A stretch of DNA of 53,684 nt from an uncultured Bacteroidales bacterium (GTDB lineage: Bacteria > Bacteroidota > Bacteroidia > Bacteroidales > Muribaculaceae), in NCBI GenBank assembly GCA_902784675.1, contig CACZVR010000008.1:1-53684 (forward strand), given 5' to 3'. The translations under genes were made by a program, and so were the position numbers. This document shows, one piece after another, positions 1 to 7,569 of this stretch; the stretch's first letter is position 1, and each line of letters opens with the position of its first letter. Below the pieces are notes generated by a model that saw nothing but the letters and a program-made list of their open reading frames with translations, was not told where the DNA came from and did not search any database.

Positions 1-684
1 CAAGCCGCTACCCACCATCACGGCGGCAATCTTGGGATAGCGCTGAATGGTATCCTCGATGTCCTCGACAGTGCGCAAGTTGCCGTTATAGACCACGGGC
101 CACGGTGAAGCAGCGAGCAAGGCCTCGAACTGCTCGATGTCAAGGTCACCCTTATATTGCTGCTTGCCGATGCGGGGATGCACCGCGATGTTGACCGGTT
201 TCAGCATTTCCATCAGCGGCAGGATGTCGCGCCACTGGTCGTTGCGGTCCCAACCGAGCCGCATTTTCACCGAGAACTCTACCCCATCGACGGCGGCCAG
301 GGCCTTAAAGAGTCCCTCGACCAGGTCGGGATAGGCCAGCATGCCGGAACCCTTGCGGTGCAGGGCGATGGGCGGGAAGGGACAGCCCAGATTGATGTCG
401 ATGCGGCTGTAGCCCATCTGTTTGAGCGCATCGACCATCATCAGGGCATGGTCTGGTTGACAGGCGAGAATCTGCGGGATGAGCGTGATGCCCGCATTGC
501 GCTCGGGATTCACGTCGCGCAGGTCCTTGCGCCTCACCTCGCCATGCTCCACGCGCATGAAGGGCGCATAGTAGGCATCCACGCCGCCAAACACCTCGTG
601 TTGCGCCATGCGCCACACATTGTCGGTCACACCTTGCAGCGGAGCCGCAAGCACTGGTATCTTGAAGTTGTCGTTCATATTCAT
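1..684 (-). CDS. dus: tRNA-dihydrouridine synthase, C-terminus outside window
   Basis: The 228 codons read without interruption to the window edge and match the N-terminal TIM barrel of Dus enzymes. These use FMN and NADPH to reduce uridine in tRNA D-loops. The start reads MNMNDNFKIPVLAAPLQGVTD, with the PLQGVTD strand near residue 12; a DINLGCP motif follows near residue 90 and an SVKMRLGWD motif near residue 145. Family members are about 310-330 residues, so about a quarter lies beyond base 1. The start codon overlaps the sialidase stop by one base (TAATG), which suggests translational coupling. A second ATG lies two codons in. The family is clear; the exact Dus subtype and target uridine cannot be told. 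Confidence 0.93.
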   Translation of the reverse strand, partial: MNMNDNFKIPVLAAPLQGVTDNVWRMAQHEVFGGVDAYYAPFMRVEHGEVRRKDLRDVNPERNAGITLIPQILACQPDHALMMVDALKQMGYSRIDINLGCPFPPIALHRKGSGMLAYPDLVEGLFKALAAVDGVEFSVKMRLGWDRNDQWRDILPLMEMLKPVNIAVHPRIGKQQYKGDLDIEQFEALLAASPWPVVYNGNLRTVEDIEDTIQRYPKIAAVMVGSGL

Positions 685-1928
685 TATTGTTTGATGGCGG
701 TGTACCGCCCGTTGGTAATCTTATCGATGGAGAGGAGTTGGAAAAGCAAGTCATAGGCCGACGTGCTCCCCTCGTTGTCATTGCAGTCCTCGTGGAAAAA
801 GGCGATGGCACCGTTTGCGGCGGCAATCATCGTCGAGTAAGCCGAATAGTTACCGGTCACCTGATAGCATTGCCAACCCCACGAGAAGTCGGCGGGCTCG
901 TCATAGTCGTTGGCATCGGTCAGCGGTTTGTAGTAGATGCTCACGCGCTGACGGCCCTTGCCACGCGGCACCGATTGAAACGCCAAATGCATGGGACGGT
1001 TATCGCTCATCCGCATCACAGGCACGATGAGCAATTCGCCGTTGCAAGAACAGCTCTCGCTGTAGGTACCCAGTTCAGGGTCATTACTGACGGCCACTTC
1101 ACCCCATGAGCCAGTGGTGTAGTCATAGATATTGTACAGCCTGCCGCTAGTGGCCGTCTGCTTGGAGCGACAACTGAGCAGCACATTGCCGTCGGGCAGT
1201 TCTTCGACCTTGGCCTCATCGCCCCATGGGGCGGTTGTGGGTCGCGCCGAGGGACCTCCCAAAGCCTGCCATGTCTGCCCGAAATCGTCACTATACAGCA
1301 CCAGGCATCCCACGCCCATGGGAGCATCCACAGCCGAGTAGATGCGGTAATAGTCACCATGCTTGATAAAGTGGCTCTGGCAGATGCGACCGCTTGAGAA
1401 GAACAGGCTGTTCACCTCGGGAAAATCGGCAAAGATGTCATAAATGTCGCTGGTCACGTCATCACCAGTCCAAACACAGGCGTTACTGTCACTTGTATAA
1501 CGCCCCACGCGCAACGGCTCATGCAGTGTGGAGTTCAAAAAGCCCTGCTTGCCCGAAGCGCACATGACGAGCACCCGGCCCGACTCGCGGTCCACGACTG
1601 CCGCCGCGTCGCCGTGACTGTCGTGAAAACCCTCGCGCCGACCGTCGCCATCGGCAATCATGCAGGTCTCGCCCCACGTCCGGCCGCCATCGCTGCTGAA
1701 TCGGCCCACGATGTCGATGCCCCAGTTGCCGCCGATGTCATAGTCGCTGCCATGGCGGTCATCGGCGATGGCGAGCAACCTGCCGTCAAGCAACTGCACA
1801 ACTGCAGGAATGCGATAGTACTGCCCCCGCGCCACATCGGTGTCGAACACGACCGTCTGGGCAGCGCCATGGAATGACATCACCCATCCCAGCAGCACCA
1901 GCAGATATCTAAAACGACTCTTTTTCAT
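684..1928 (-). CDS. Secreted exo-alpha-sialidase (GH33-like)
   Basis: A 414-residue secreted sialidase that would release terminal sialic acid from host glycans. After a signal peptide (KKSRFRYLLVLLGWVMSF, cleavage near AAQ) comes the RIP motif (residues 39-41), which supplies an arginine of the triad. A conserved Asp pair follows (56-57), then Asp boxes SSDGGRTW (78-85) and YSDDFGQTW further on. The VEELPDGNVLL segment would carry the catalytic Glu, and YSAYSTMI near the C-terminus the nucleophilic Tyr. An upstream in-frame ATG 45 bases earlier exists, but the start at 1928 gives a clean signal peptide. A TACTTTTG -7 box lies just upstream. It overlaps dus by one base, an odd partner for a sialidase. 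Confidence 0.9.
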   Translation of the reverse strand: MKKSRFRYLLVLLGWVMSFHGAAQTVVFDTDVARGQYYRIPAVVQLLDGRLLAIADDRHGSDYDIGGNWGIDIVGRFSSDGGRTWGETCMIADGDGRREGFHDSHGDAAAVVDRESGRVLVMCASGKQGFLNSTLHEPLRVGRYTSDSNACVWTGDDVTSDIYDIFADFPEVNSLFFSSGRICQSHFIKHGDYYRIYSAVDAPMGVGCLVLYSDDFGQTWQALGGPSARPTTAPWGDEAKVEELPDGNVLLSCRSKQTATSGRLYNIYDYTTGSWGEVAVSNDPELGTYSESCSCNGELLIVPVMRMSDNRPMHLAFQSVPRGKGRQRVSIYYKPLTDANDYDEPADFSWGWQCYQVTGNYSAYSTMIAAANGAIAFFHEDCNDNEGSTSAYDLLFQLLSIDKITNGRYTAIKQ

Positions 1929-1944
1929 AAAAACAGTAACTCTA

Positions 1945-1952
1945 CAAAAGTA
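1945..1952 (-). promoter_or_regulatory. Putative -7 box of the sialidase-dus unit
   Basis: On the minus strand this reads TACTTTTG, a full match to the Bacteroidetes -7 consensus TAnnTTTG. No good TTTG stands 19-21 bases upstream. The predicted transcript start lies roughly 10 bases before the sialidase ATG, so the leader would be very short. Confidence 0.45.
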
Positions 1953-2003
1953 CTCATTTTTCCGAAAAACCACTATCTCTGCAATTGGAAATTATGCTTG
2001 GTC

Positions 2004-2977
2004 ATGGAAGAGAACAAGATTGTCATATATCAAGTGGAAGGCGGGCAAAGCCAAATTGATGTTCGTCTGGAGAATGATACCGTCTGGCTGACTTAGGCCC
2101 AAATGGCAGAATTGTTCCAAAAAGACCAGTCTGTTATTGCGCGTCATATAGCCAATGTTTTTAGAGAAGGAGAGTTAGAAAAGGAGAGTAATATGCAAAT
2201 TTTGCATAAAACTTTCTCTAAGTATAAACCAACGAAGATATATGATCTCGATGTTATCATTTCGGTAGGGTATCGCGTTAAGAGTAAGCGCGGTACGCAA
2301 TTCCGAATTTGGGCTCGCAAGGTGTTAAAGGATTATCTTGTTAAGGGCTTTGCTGTGAATGAACGGATGCGTCGAGACCAGATTGGAGAATTGAGGCAAT
2401 TGGTGCAGGTGGTGGGACGCACCCTCCAACAGCAGCCGTTGTTGAAAAACGAGGAGAACCAGGCCTTATTTGACATCGTTGTGGATTACACCTATGCCCT
2501 TGATACGCTTGATGATTATGATTATCAGCGTCTTGTCGTCTCGGGCACCACGCAGGAAGACAAGTTCCATGCCACCTACGAAAATGCAAATCGCGCCATC
2601 CAGTCCCTGCGAAAAAGTTTGGTGGCAGCACATTGTTCGGCAACGAGAAAGACGACTCGTTCAAGAGCAGTATCGGTCAAATATACCAAACTTTTGGAGG
2701 TCAGGAACTGTACCCCAGCGTGGAGGAGAAAGCTGCCATGTTACTCTATTTAGTGACCAAGAACCACTCCTTCAGTGACGGCAACAAGCGTATTGCTGCC
2801 ACTCTGTTCTTGTGGTTCCTCAATAATAATGGCATTCTCTATCGTGAAGACGGCACCAAGCGCATCGCGGACAATACCCTTGTCGCACTCACTCTGATGA
2901 TCGCTGAAAGCAAGACCGAGGAAAAAGATGTCATGGTCAAGGTTGTCGTCAACCTCATCAATCAGAAAAACGGGTAA
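2004..2977 (+). pseudogene. RhuM-Fic (Fido) fusion gene, broken twice
   Basis: An open frame begins at ATG 2004 (MEENKIVIYQVEGGQ) and hits TAG at 2094-2096, exactly where RhuM proteins have Gln in the conserved VWLTQAQMAELF; CAG to TAG explains it. The same frame continues through the RhuM/DNA-binding-like region (MAELFQKDQSVIARHI to NRAIQSLRK). It then slips by one base at the A-run 2612-2616: reading on in the neighbouring frame gives KKFGGSTLFGNEKDD and the Fic/Doc domain, with motif HSFSDGNKR near 2766. Intact relatives are single proteins of about 330 residues with a C-terminal Fic-type domain. Two independent lesions argue for real decay rather than one sequencing error. Fic enzymes AMPylate or phosphorylate targets; the target of this family is unknown. 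Confidence 0.88.
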
Positions 2978-3032
2978 AGAGACACCTTCCTAAACCTTGT
3001 GCAGTGGTCAACGATTGAGTTTCCATAGTTAG

Positions 3033-3071
3033 AAAAAAGAATGATGCGCCTCATTGTTGAGACGCACCATT
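3033..3071 (-). terminator. Rho-independent terminator of tRNA-Met
   Basis: Bases 3040-3071 form a 14-bp hairpin with two mismatches and loop TTGT. On the minus strand it is followed by CTTTTTT (A-run 3033-3038 on plus). It starts about 10 bases after the tRNA CCA end. Confidence 0.8.
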
Positions 3072-3081
3072 GTTGCCATTG

Positions 3082-3158
3082 TGGTAGCGGGACTGAGAAT
3101 TGAACTCAGGACCTCCGGGTTATGAATCCGACGCTCTAACCGACTGAGCTATCCCGCC
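3082..3158 (-). tRNA. tRNA-Met (anticodon CAU), elongator type
   Basis: The minus strand folds into a full cloverleaf: acceptor GGCGGGA/TCCCGCT, D stem GCTC/GAGC, anticodon loop TTCATAA with CAT at positions 34-36, T stem CTGAG/CTCAG with TTCAATT loop, and an encoded CCA at 3082-3084. The first pair is G-U and the closing pair of the anticodon stem is A-C. The body resembles Bacteroidetes elongator tRNA-Met rather than the initiator or the lysidine-modified tRNA-Ile2, but CAU anticodons cannot be fully separated by eye. Confidence 0.93.
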
Positions 3159-3177
3159 ATTTCCTTAAAAGCGACTG

Positions 3178-3209
3178 CAAAGGTACAACCATTTCCCCAA
3201 CCCACCAAA
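3178..3209 (-). promoter_or_regulatory. Promoter of tRNA-Met
   Basis: On the minus strand TTTG (3206-3209), 20 bases, then TACCTTTG (3178-3185): full matches to both Bacteroidetes promoter boxes at standard spacing. The predicted start is about 12 bases before the mature tRNA 5' end. Confidence 0.78.
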
Positions 3210-3273
3210 TTTTTTCTGAAAAATCTTTCCAGAAAAAATTTGGCATTTGAGGTTATGCGCTTGATTCTGAGGG

Positions 3274-5130
3274 TTACATGTAGAGTTTCTGGTTCTCGAA
3301 ATCCACTTCGCGGTCGAGCAGGGTGACGAAATCGTCGAGGACTTCGCGGTCGATGTCGCCGAGTGTGAATTCGTTCTCGGCATCCTCGCGGATGAGGGCA
3401 ATCCACTCGCGACGCGCGGTGACGTAGTCCTGATGGATACGCGCCACAGCCTCGTCGGTCAACTCAGTGATACCATAGTAGTCCAGGATGACACGATAGC
3501 TCCATGACCAGCGCAACTCGTTGTAGTTGGCATCGAGGTCCTTGAAACGAGCGTTGACAGCGTCAATCGAGTCGAGACGGCCGCTGATGATGTCATCGAT
3601 GATCTTCTCCTCGGCGGTCTGCGGCATGAGCAGTCCCATGAGGTCAATCCAGTTGCCCTCGCCCTCGCTAGTGACAGGAGGAATGGGTTTGTGGCGCTTG
3701 AGCACGGCGCCCATGTAGATGCGCAGCGCCATGTCATAGTACTTGATGCCCTTGTGCAAAAGGGGCGCCTTGATGACATACTCATGGTAGTTGTAGGTGC
3801 TCACGTTATCGCCGCTGGCGGCACGCAGATTCTCCAGAATCTTTTTGCCTCGCAGCACCTCGCTGATGGTGAAGGGGCTGAGCCAGTCAAAATTCACCAC
3901 GCTGCGATGCTCGCCCTTGTAACGCTTGTCGCGTTTGGGCCACTTGCGAATGTCGCGGTAAAGGCCGACGGTAGCGAAATTGCGGCCGGGCTTGAGGTAC
4001 ATCGTGTCACCGTAGGCAATGAGATAGGAAAACGGCAGATCGCGCGTGTCGGGGTGGTACATCAGCTTGCCGAACAGCACGCTGAACGAGCCGATGTTGG
4101 CCGGCAACAACAGATAGGCACCGCTGGCGGTCTTGCAACCGCGTTCGAGGGAGCCATAGTGCATGGGGCCCATCTTGTAGGCATGGTTGCTGAAGTTGGT
4201 CGCCGAACCTGCGTTATAGAACGAGAACATGGCTCCGATGAGCAGCGAGCTCTTGTGGTGACTCACCGTGAACGGGCCGCAGAATGCGGCGCAAGCCTCG
4301 CCGTTAGACATAAAACTGTTGGCAAAAAAGACGCTGCTGGCCGCGGTGAAACCGTTTTCCAGATGGCAGGACTCACCCACGAAGCAATCGGTCAACTTGA
4401 CGCTGCCGTTAAGGTGGGAGCCGCCACTGATGATGGTGTTGTCGCAGATGACACCCGTGCGGATGATGATGGGATTCTCTACCGTGCTGCTGATGGTGCA
4501 ATTCGTCATGCGTGAAACGCCGCACAACTGTGCACCGTCATCGATGATGGTGTTGATGAGTACTCCTGAGTTGATGATGCGCACATGGTTGCCGATGGTG
4601 CTGCACTCGGGTCTGGCTTTCTCGACCGACTCGGCCACCATCCGCTTGATGGCTTCCATCATGGGCTTGTTGTCGCCATGCTTGACCATGAGTGCCGCCA
4701 GCTGGCTGTTGAGTTCGCTGAGCAGCAAGAGGTTGCCGTCACCCACCTCGTTAAGCACAGCAATGGTGTGGCCCTGGCCGTAGTTAGGCTTGCCCTTGGT
4801 CTCGATGGTGCTCACATTGGAGATGTAGCAACCGCCACCGATGGTCACGTTATTCAGATAGTTACCGATGTTCTCGATGAGGCAGTTGTTGCCGATGGTC
4901 ACATTGCGCAGCGTTGCATTGTAGATGCCGCAGTTCTTGACAAAGCCTTCGGTAATCTCCACTGTGCCACATCCGTTGCCCAGACGTGCCCAGCCGTAAA
5001 ACTGCACGCGGTGGCAACGGCCGACGTTAAAGTCGTCAGTCACCAGCACTTCATTCCAGTCTTGTGCCCAACAGTCATTCTTCTTCAGGGATTCGATTTG
5101 TTGGTCTGTAAGATGTATGTATTCTGTCAT
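3274..5130 (-). CDS. DUF4954 family left-handed beta-helix protein
   Basis: A 618-residue cytoplasmic protein without signal peptide. The N-terminal 330 residues are dominated by hexapeptide-type turns such as NVTIGNNCLIEN, NVTIGGGCYISN and GNHVRIINSGVLINT, the hallmark of left-handed beta-helix transferases like GlmU or LpxA. A conserved NFSNHAYKMGPMHYG segment follows, then an alpha-helical C-terminal third. This matches DUF4954, a Bacteroidetes family related to nucleotidyl/acyl transferases whose substrate is not established. It stands alone, divergent from the next gene and followed by the tRNA-Met promoter. A metabolic role with sugar nucleotides would be inference only. Confidence 0.85.
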   Translation of the reverse strand: MTEYIHLTDQQIESLKKNDCWAQDWNEVLVTDDFNVGRCHRVQFYGWARLGNGCGTVEITEGFVKNCGIYNATLRNVTIGNNCLIENIGNYLNNVTIGGGCYISNVSTIETKGKPNYGQGHTIAVLNEVGDGNLLLLSELNSQLAALMVKHGDNKPMMEAIKRMVAESVEKARPECSTIGNHVRIINSGVLINTIIDDGAQLCGVSRMTNCTISSTVENPIIIRTGVICDNTIISGGSHLNGSVKLTDCFVGESCHLENGFTAASSVFFANSFMSNGEACAAFCGPFTVSHHKSSLLIGAMFSFYNAGSATNFSNHAYKMGPMHYGSLERGCKTASGAYLLLPANIGSFSVLFGKLMYHPDTRDLPFSYLIAYGDTMYLKPGRNFATVGLYRDIRKWPKRDKRYKGEHRSVVNFDWLSPFTISEVLRGKKILENLRAASGDNVSTYNYHEYVIKAPLLHKGIKYYDMALRIYMGAVLKRHKPIPPVTSEGEGNWIDLMGLLMPQTAEEKIIDDIISGRLDSIDAVNARFKDLDANYNELRWSWSYRVILDYYGITELTDEAVARIHQDYVTARREWIALIREDAENEFTLGDIDREVLDDFVTLLDREVDFENQKLYM

Positions 5131-5162
5131 GTTTTGGTTAGTCCTGTTGAATTAAACAGCCG

Positions 5163-5190
5163 CAAAGGTAATGCATTTGAAAAGCACAAA
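5163..5190 (-). promoter_or_regulatory. Putative promoter of the DUF4954 gene
   Basis: TACCTTTG on the minus strand (5163-5170) with a TTTG (5187-5190) 16 bases upstream, slightly closer than usual. It lies 33 bases ahead of the start codon. Confidence 0.5.
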
Positions 5191-5354
5191 ACAGCAATCC
5201 CTACTATTTTAATATTTGATAGGGATTGTAAATGCTTTTTTAGGAAAATTTCATTGGTTCAATTATGGAAGAGATTTTTAAACTTTATCCTTATTTTCAA
5301 GTCTTAAATATAAGAACATAAACATGTAGTAACCAGATAATAACTTAAAAAATT

Positions 5355-5897
5355 ATGAAACGCTTTATTTTTATGGCAGTGATTTTCTGCCTCACAACAG
5401 GATTAACAACGCAAGCCCAAGTAAGTCGCGAGAGGAGACCAACACGTGCCCAAAACAGCGAACAGATGGTCACTGGCCCTACAACTCTACAAAAGGCTGG
5501 AAAACAGCAGCGCAATGATAAGCAGTCTAGGGTGATAAACGACAATGAAATCAAGAAGAAGGAGGGGGACAAGGCTCGCAACGACACCTACCGGAATTAC
5601 AGAATCGCAGTGAAAAAGTTAGAAAGCGCCCAGAAAAAGGTGAATAACCTTCAGCGCAAACTGGAGAGTCTGCAACAGGATCTTGTCAATGAGCGCGTGA
5701 AAGTGGCCGAAAAGATAACATCTGGCAACGGCCTGACAGTCGAAGAAGCATCAGCTTTGGAGAAGGCACTGCAGGAGGTGGATCAGAAGTACGGAGCCAA
5801 AATCACGGGAGCCCGCAATGCCTATGAAAGAGCTCTGGTTGAACTGGAGCATGCTAAGAGCTATATGGAGGCTGCCGAGATAGAGTACAAACGCTAA
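5355..5897 (+). CDS. Small secreted coiled-coil protein
   Basis: A 180-residue protein beginning with a signal peptide (MKRFIFMAVIFCLTTGLTTQAQ). A basic linker rich in Arg, Gln and Thr follows, to about residue 75. The rest is continuous charged helix with heptad spacing (KLESAQKKVNNLQRKLESLQ), broken by one short Gly-rich turn near residue 122, so it should fold as an antiparallel helical hairpin in the periplasm. I do not recognise a named family. It is a single gene, divergent from the DUF4954 gene, and closed by a strong terminator. A cell-envelope structural or chaperone role is conceivable by analogy with OmpH-like helical proteins, but nothing in the sequence proves it. Confidence 0.8.
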   Translation: MKRFIFMAVIFCLTTGLTTQAQVSRERRPTRAQNSEQMVTGPTTLQKAGKQQRNDKQSRVINDNEIKKKEGDKARNDTYRNYRIAVKKLESAQKKVNNLQRKLESLQQDLVNERVKVAEKITSGNGLTVEEASALEKALQEVDQKYGAKITGARNAYERALVELEHAKSYMEAAEIEYKR

Positions 5898-5925
5898 AAG
5901 TTAATCCAATAAAACACTCTCATCA

Positions 5926-5961
5926 GGATGGGGCCAGCTAAGCATGGCCTCATCCTTTTTT
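5926..5961 (+). terminator. Rho-independent terminator of the coiled-coil gene
   Basis: GGATGGGGCCA and TGGCCTCATCC pair over 11 bases (one G-U) around an 8-base loop, followed directly by six T. It starts 29 bases after the stop codon. Confidence 0.92.
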
Positions 5962-6014
5962 GGTGGCTAATTCATTATTAATTGATTTTCACCCAATTAA
6001 TCGGTATAAATCCA

Positions 6015-6057
6015 AAGTGCTACTTCAGATTTACATTGCAAATCGGGAGTAGCACTT
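6015..6057 (-). terminator. Long hairpin after the GH125 gene
   Basis: The outer arms AAGTGCTACT (6015-6024) and AGTAGCACTT (6048-6057) pair perfectly, and an inner GATTT/AAATC stem continues the helix. It lies 40 bases beyond the mannosidase stop. The run after it on the minus strand is TTTGGATTTA, so it is a weak intrinsic terminator or an mRNA 3'-end stabiliser. Confidence 0.6.
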
Positions 6058-6097
6058 CAAATTCACACGGTTTTCACCGCGCTTGAAAAGTGATTCG

Positions 6098-7555
6098 TCA
6101 GTCCAGGCAGTGGATGAGGAGGTCGGTCTTGCCGTTGTCAATGAGGTGGATAACCAGTTCACCGAAGAGGGTGTTCTGCCAGGCGAACCAGGCGCGGGTG
6201 TAGCGCGAGGCATCGTCCTTGTTGAACGACTCGTGCATGAAACCCATACCGGCGTCGGTAGTGAGCAGCTGGCGCATGCAGGCTGTGATTTCTTCATCGT
6301 TGTCGGCAGTGAAAGCCTTCATCATGATGCTCATGGGCCAGATGAGATTATAGGCGGTGTGTGCTCCGCCAATGCCTTCGCCAGCCTTGCCCTTAAAGAA
6401 GCAGGGGTTGTCCTGGCTCCACACAAAACGGCGGGTGTTGCGGTAGATGGGGTCGTCCATGGGCACGTCGCCCAGGTAACTCATCGCCAGCAGGCTAGGC
6501 ACGTTGGCATCGTCGGCCAGCACTCGCCCACCCCAACCGTCTACCTCGTAGGCGTAGATCTTGCCATACTTGGGATGGTCCACAACGGCATATTTGTGCA
6601 GGGCATCTTCTACTTCTTGTGCCAGACCGCGACACTGCTCGGCCAGCAGGTACTCATGGTTGACCTTCTGCAGGATTTCGCCGGCCTTGCGCAGTGAGCT
6701 CACCGCCATGAAGTTGCTGGGCACCAGGAACGGCAGCACTGTGGCGTCGTCACTGGGACGGAAGCACGACACAATCAGGCCCACAGGATTGACGGGAGGT
6801 CCCCATCCATACCAGGTGAGCGACGACTTGGCGTCGATGTCGCGGCGCATGAATTTGTAAGGACCCTTGTCGCCGTTCTTGCGCTGCTGTTCCTTGAAGG
6901 TGCGCAGCACTGCCTGCATCGCCTTCACCCACAGGTCGCCGAAGATGCTGTCGTCGCCCGTGACAAGCCAATACTCATAGGCAAGACGAATCGGATAGCA
7001 CAGCGAGTCAATCTCATATTTGCGCTCATGCAACTCGGGCTTCATGTCGGTGAGATCGTTTTCCCACTGGCTGCCCGTGGGACCGTCGTTGAATGCGTTG
7101 GCATAGGGGTCGAGCACAATGCACTTCAACTGGCGCAGGATGACGCCGCGCAGCATGTGCCGCAGTTTCTCGTCCTTGTTGGCATAGCGGACATAAGGCC
7201 ACACCTGGGCGCCGCTGTCGCGCAGCCACATCGCGTGGATGTCGCCCGTGTAAACAAAGGTGTCGTCCTCGCCGTTCTCATCCAAACGGTAATGCACCGT
7301 GCTGTCCAAGGTGTTTGGGAAGCAGTTCTCGAACATCCAGGCCAGGCGCGGGTTACCCTTGATGAGCTTGAGCACCTCGCGAATGCGTTGCTCAATGATT
7401 TTGCTGGTGAACAGGCGCTCCTCAACCGGGGGGCGCTTGGTGACGTAGCTGGTCGCATCGCTCACCACTGTGGTGTAGCGCGGATGCACGTCGGCTGTTG
7501 CAGGCAACACAGCGGCCACCGCCACAACACACAACATCAGATGCTTCAGTTTCAT
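6098..7555 (-). CDS. GH125 exo-alpha-1,6-mannosidase, secreted
   Basis: A 485-residue glycoside hydrolase of family 125 (formerly DUF1237), metal-independent inverting enzymes that trim alpha-1,6-linked mannose from N-glycans or yeast mannan. A signal peptide precedes the (alpha/alpha)6 barrel. Family signatures are [53 protein letters not shown] (which would carry the acid Asp), [19 protein letters not shown] and [12 protein letters not shown]. It begins 14 bases after the stop of the leucine-rich-repeat gene (an ATG four codons earlier is possible), so the two are almost certainly co-transcribed and probably act together at the cell surface. Length is normal for the family. Confidence 0.93.
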   Translation of the reverse strand: MKLKHLMLCVVAVAAVLPATADVHPRYTTVVSDATSYVTKRPPVEERLFTSKIIEQRIREVLKLIKGNPRLAWMFENCFPNTLDSTVHYRLDENGEDDTFVYTGDIHAMWLRDSGAQVWPYVRYANKDEKLRHMLRGVILRQLKCIVLDPYANAFNDGPTGSQWENDLTDMKPELHERKYEIDSLCYPIRLAYEYWLVTGDDSIFGDLWVKAMQAVLRTFKEQQRKNGDKGPYKFMRRDIDAKSSLTWYGWGPPVNPVGLIVSCFRPSDDATVLPFLVPSNFMAVSSLRKAGEILQKVNHEYLLAEQCRGLAQEVEDALHKYAVVDHPKYGKIYAYEVDGWGGRVLADDANVPSLLAMSYLGDVPMDDPIYRNTRRFVWSQDNPCFFKGKAGEGIGGAHTAYNLIWPMSIMMKAFTADNDEEITACMRQLLTTDAGMGFMHESFNKDDASRYTRAWFAWQNTLFGELVIHLIDNGKTDLLIHCLD

Positions 7556-7569
7556 ATTCTTCACCATTT

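Noticed and set aside
3082-3158. tRNA-Ile2 (lysidine) as identity of the CAU tRNA
   Set aside because: The acceptor and anticodon stems fit elongator tRNA-Met of Bacteroidetes better than tRNA-Ile2; a small doubt remains.
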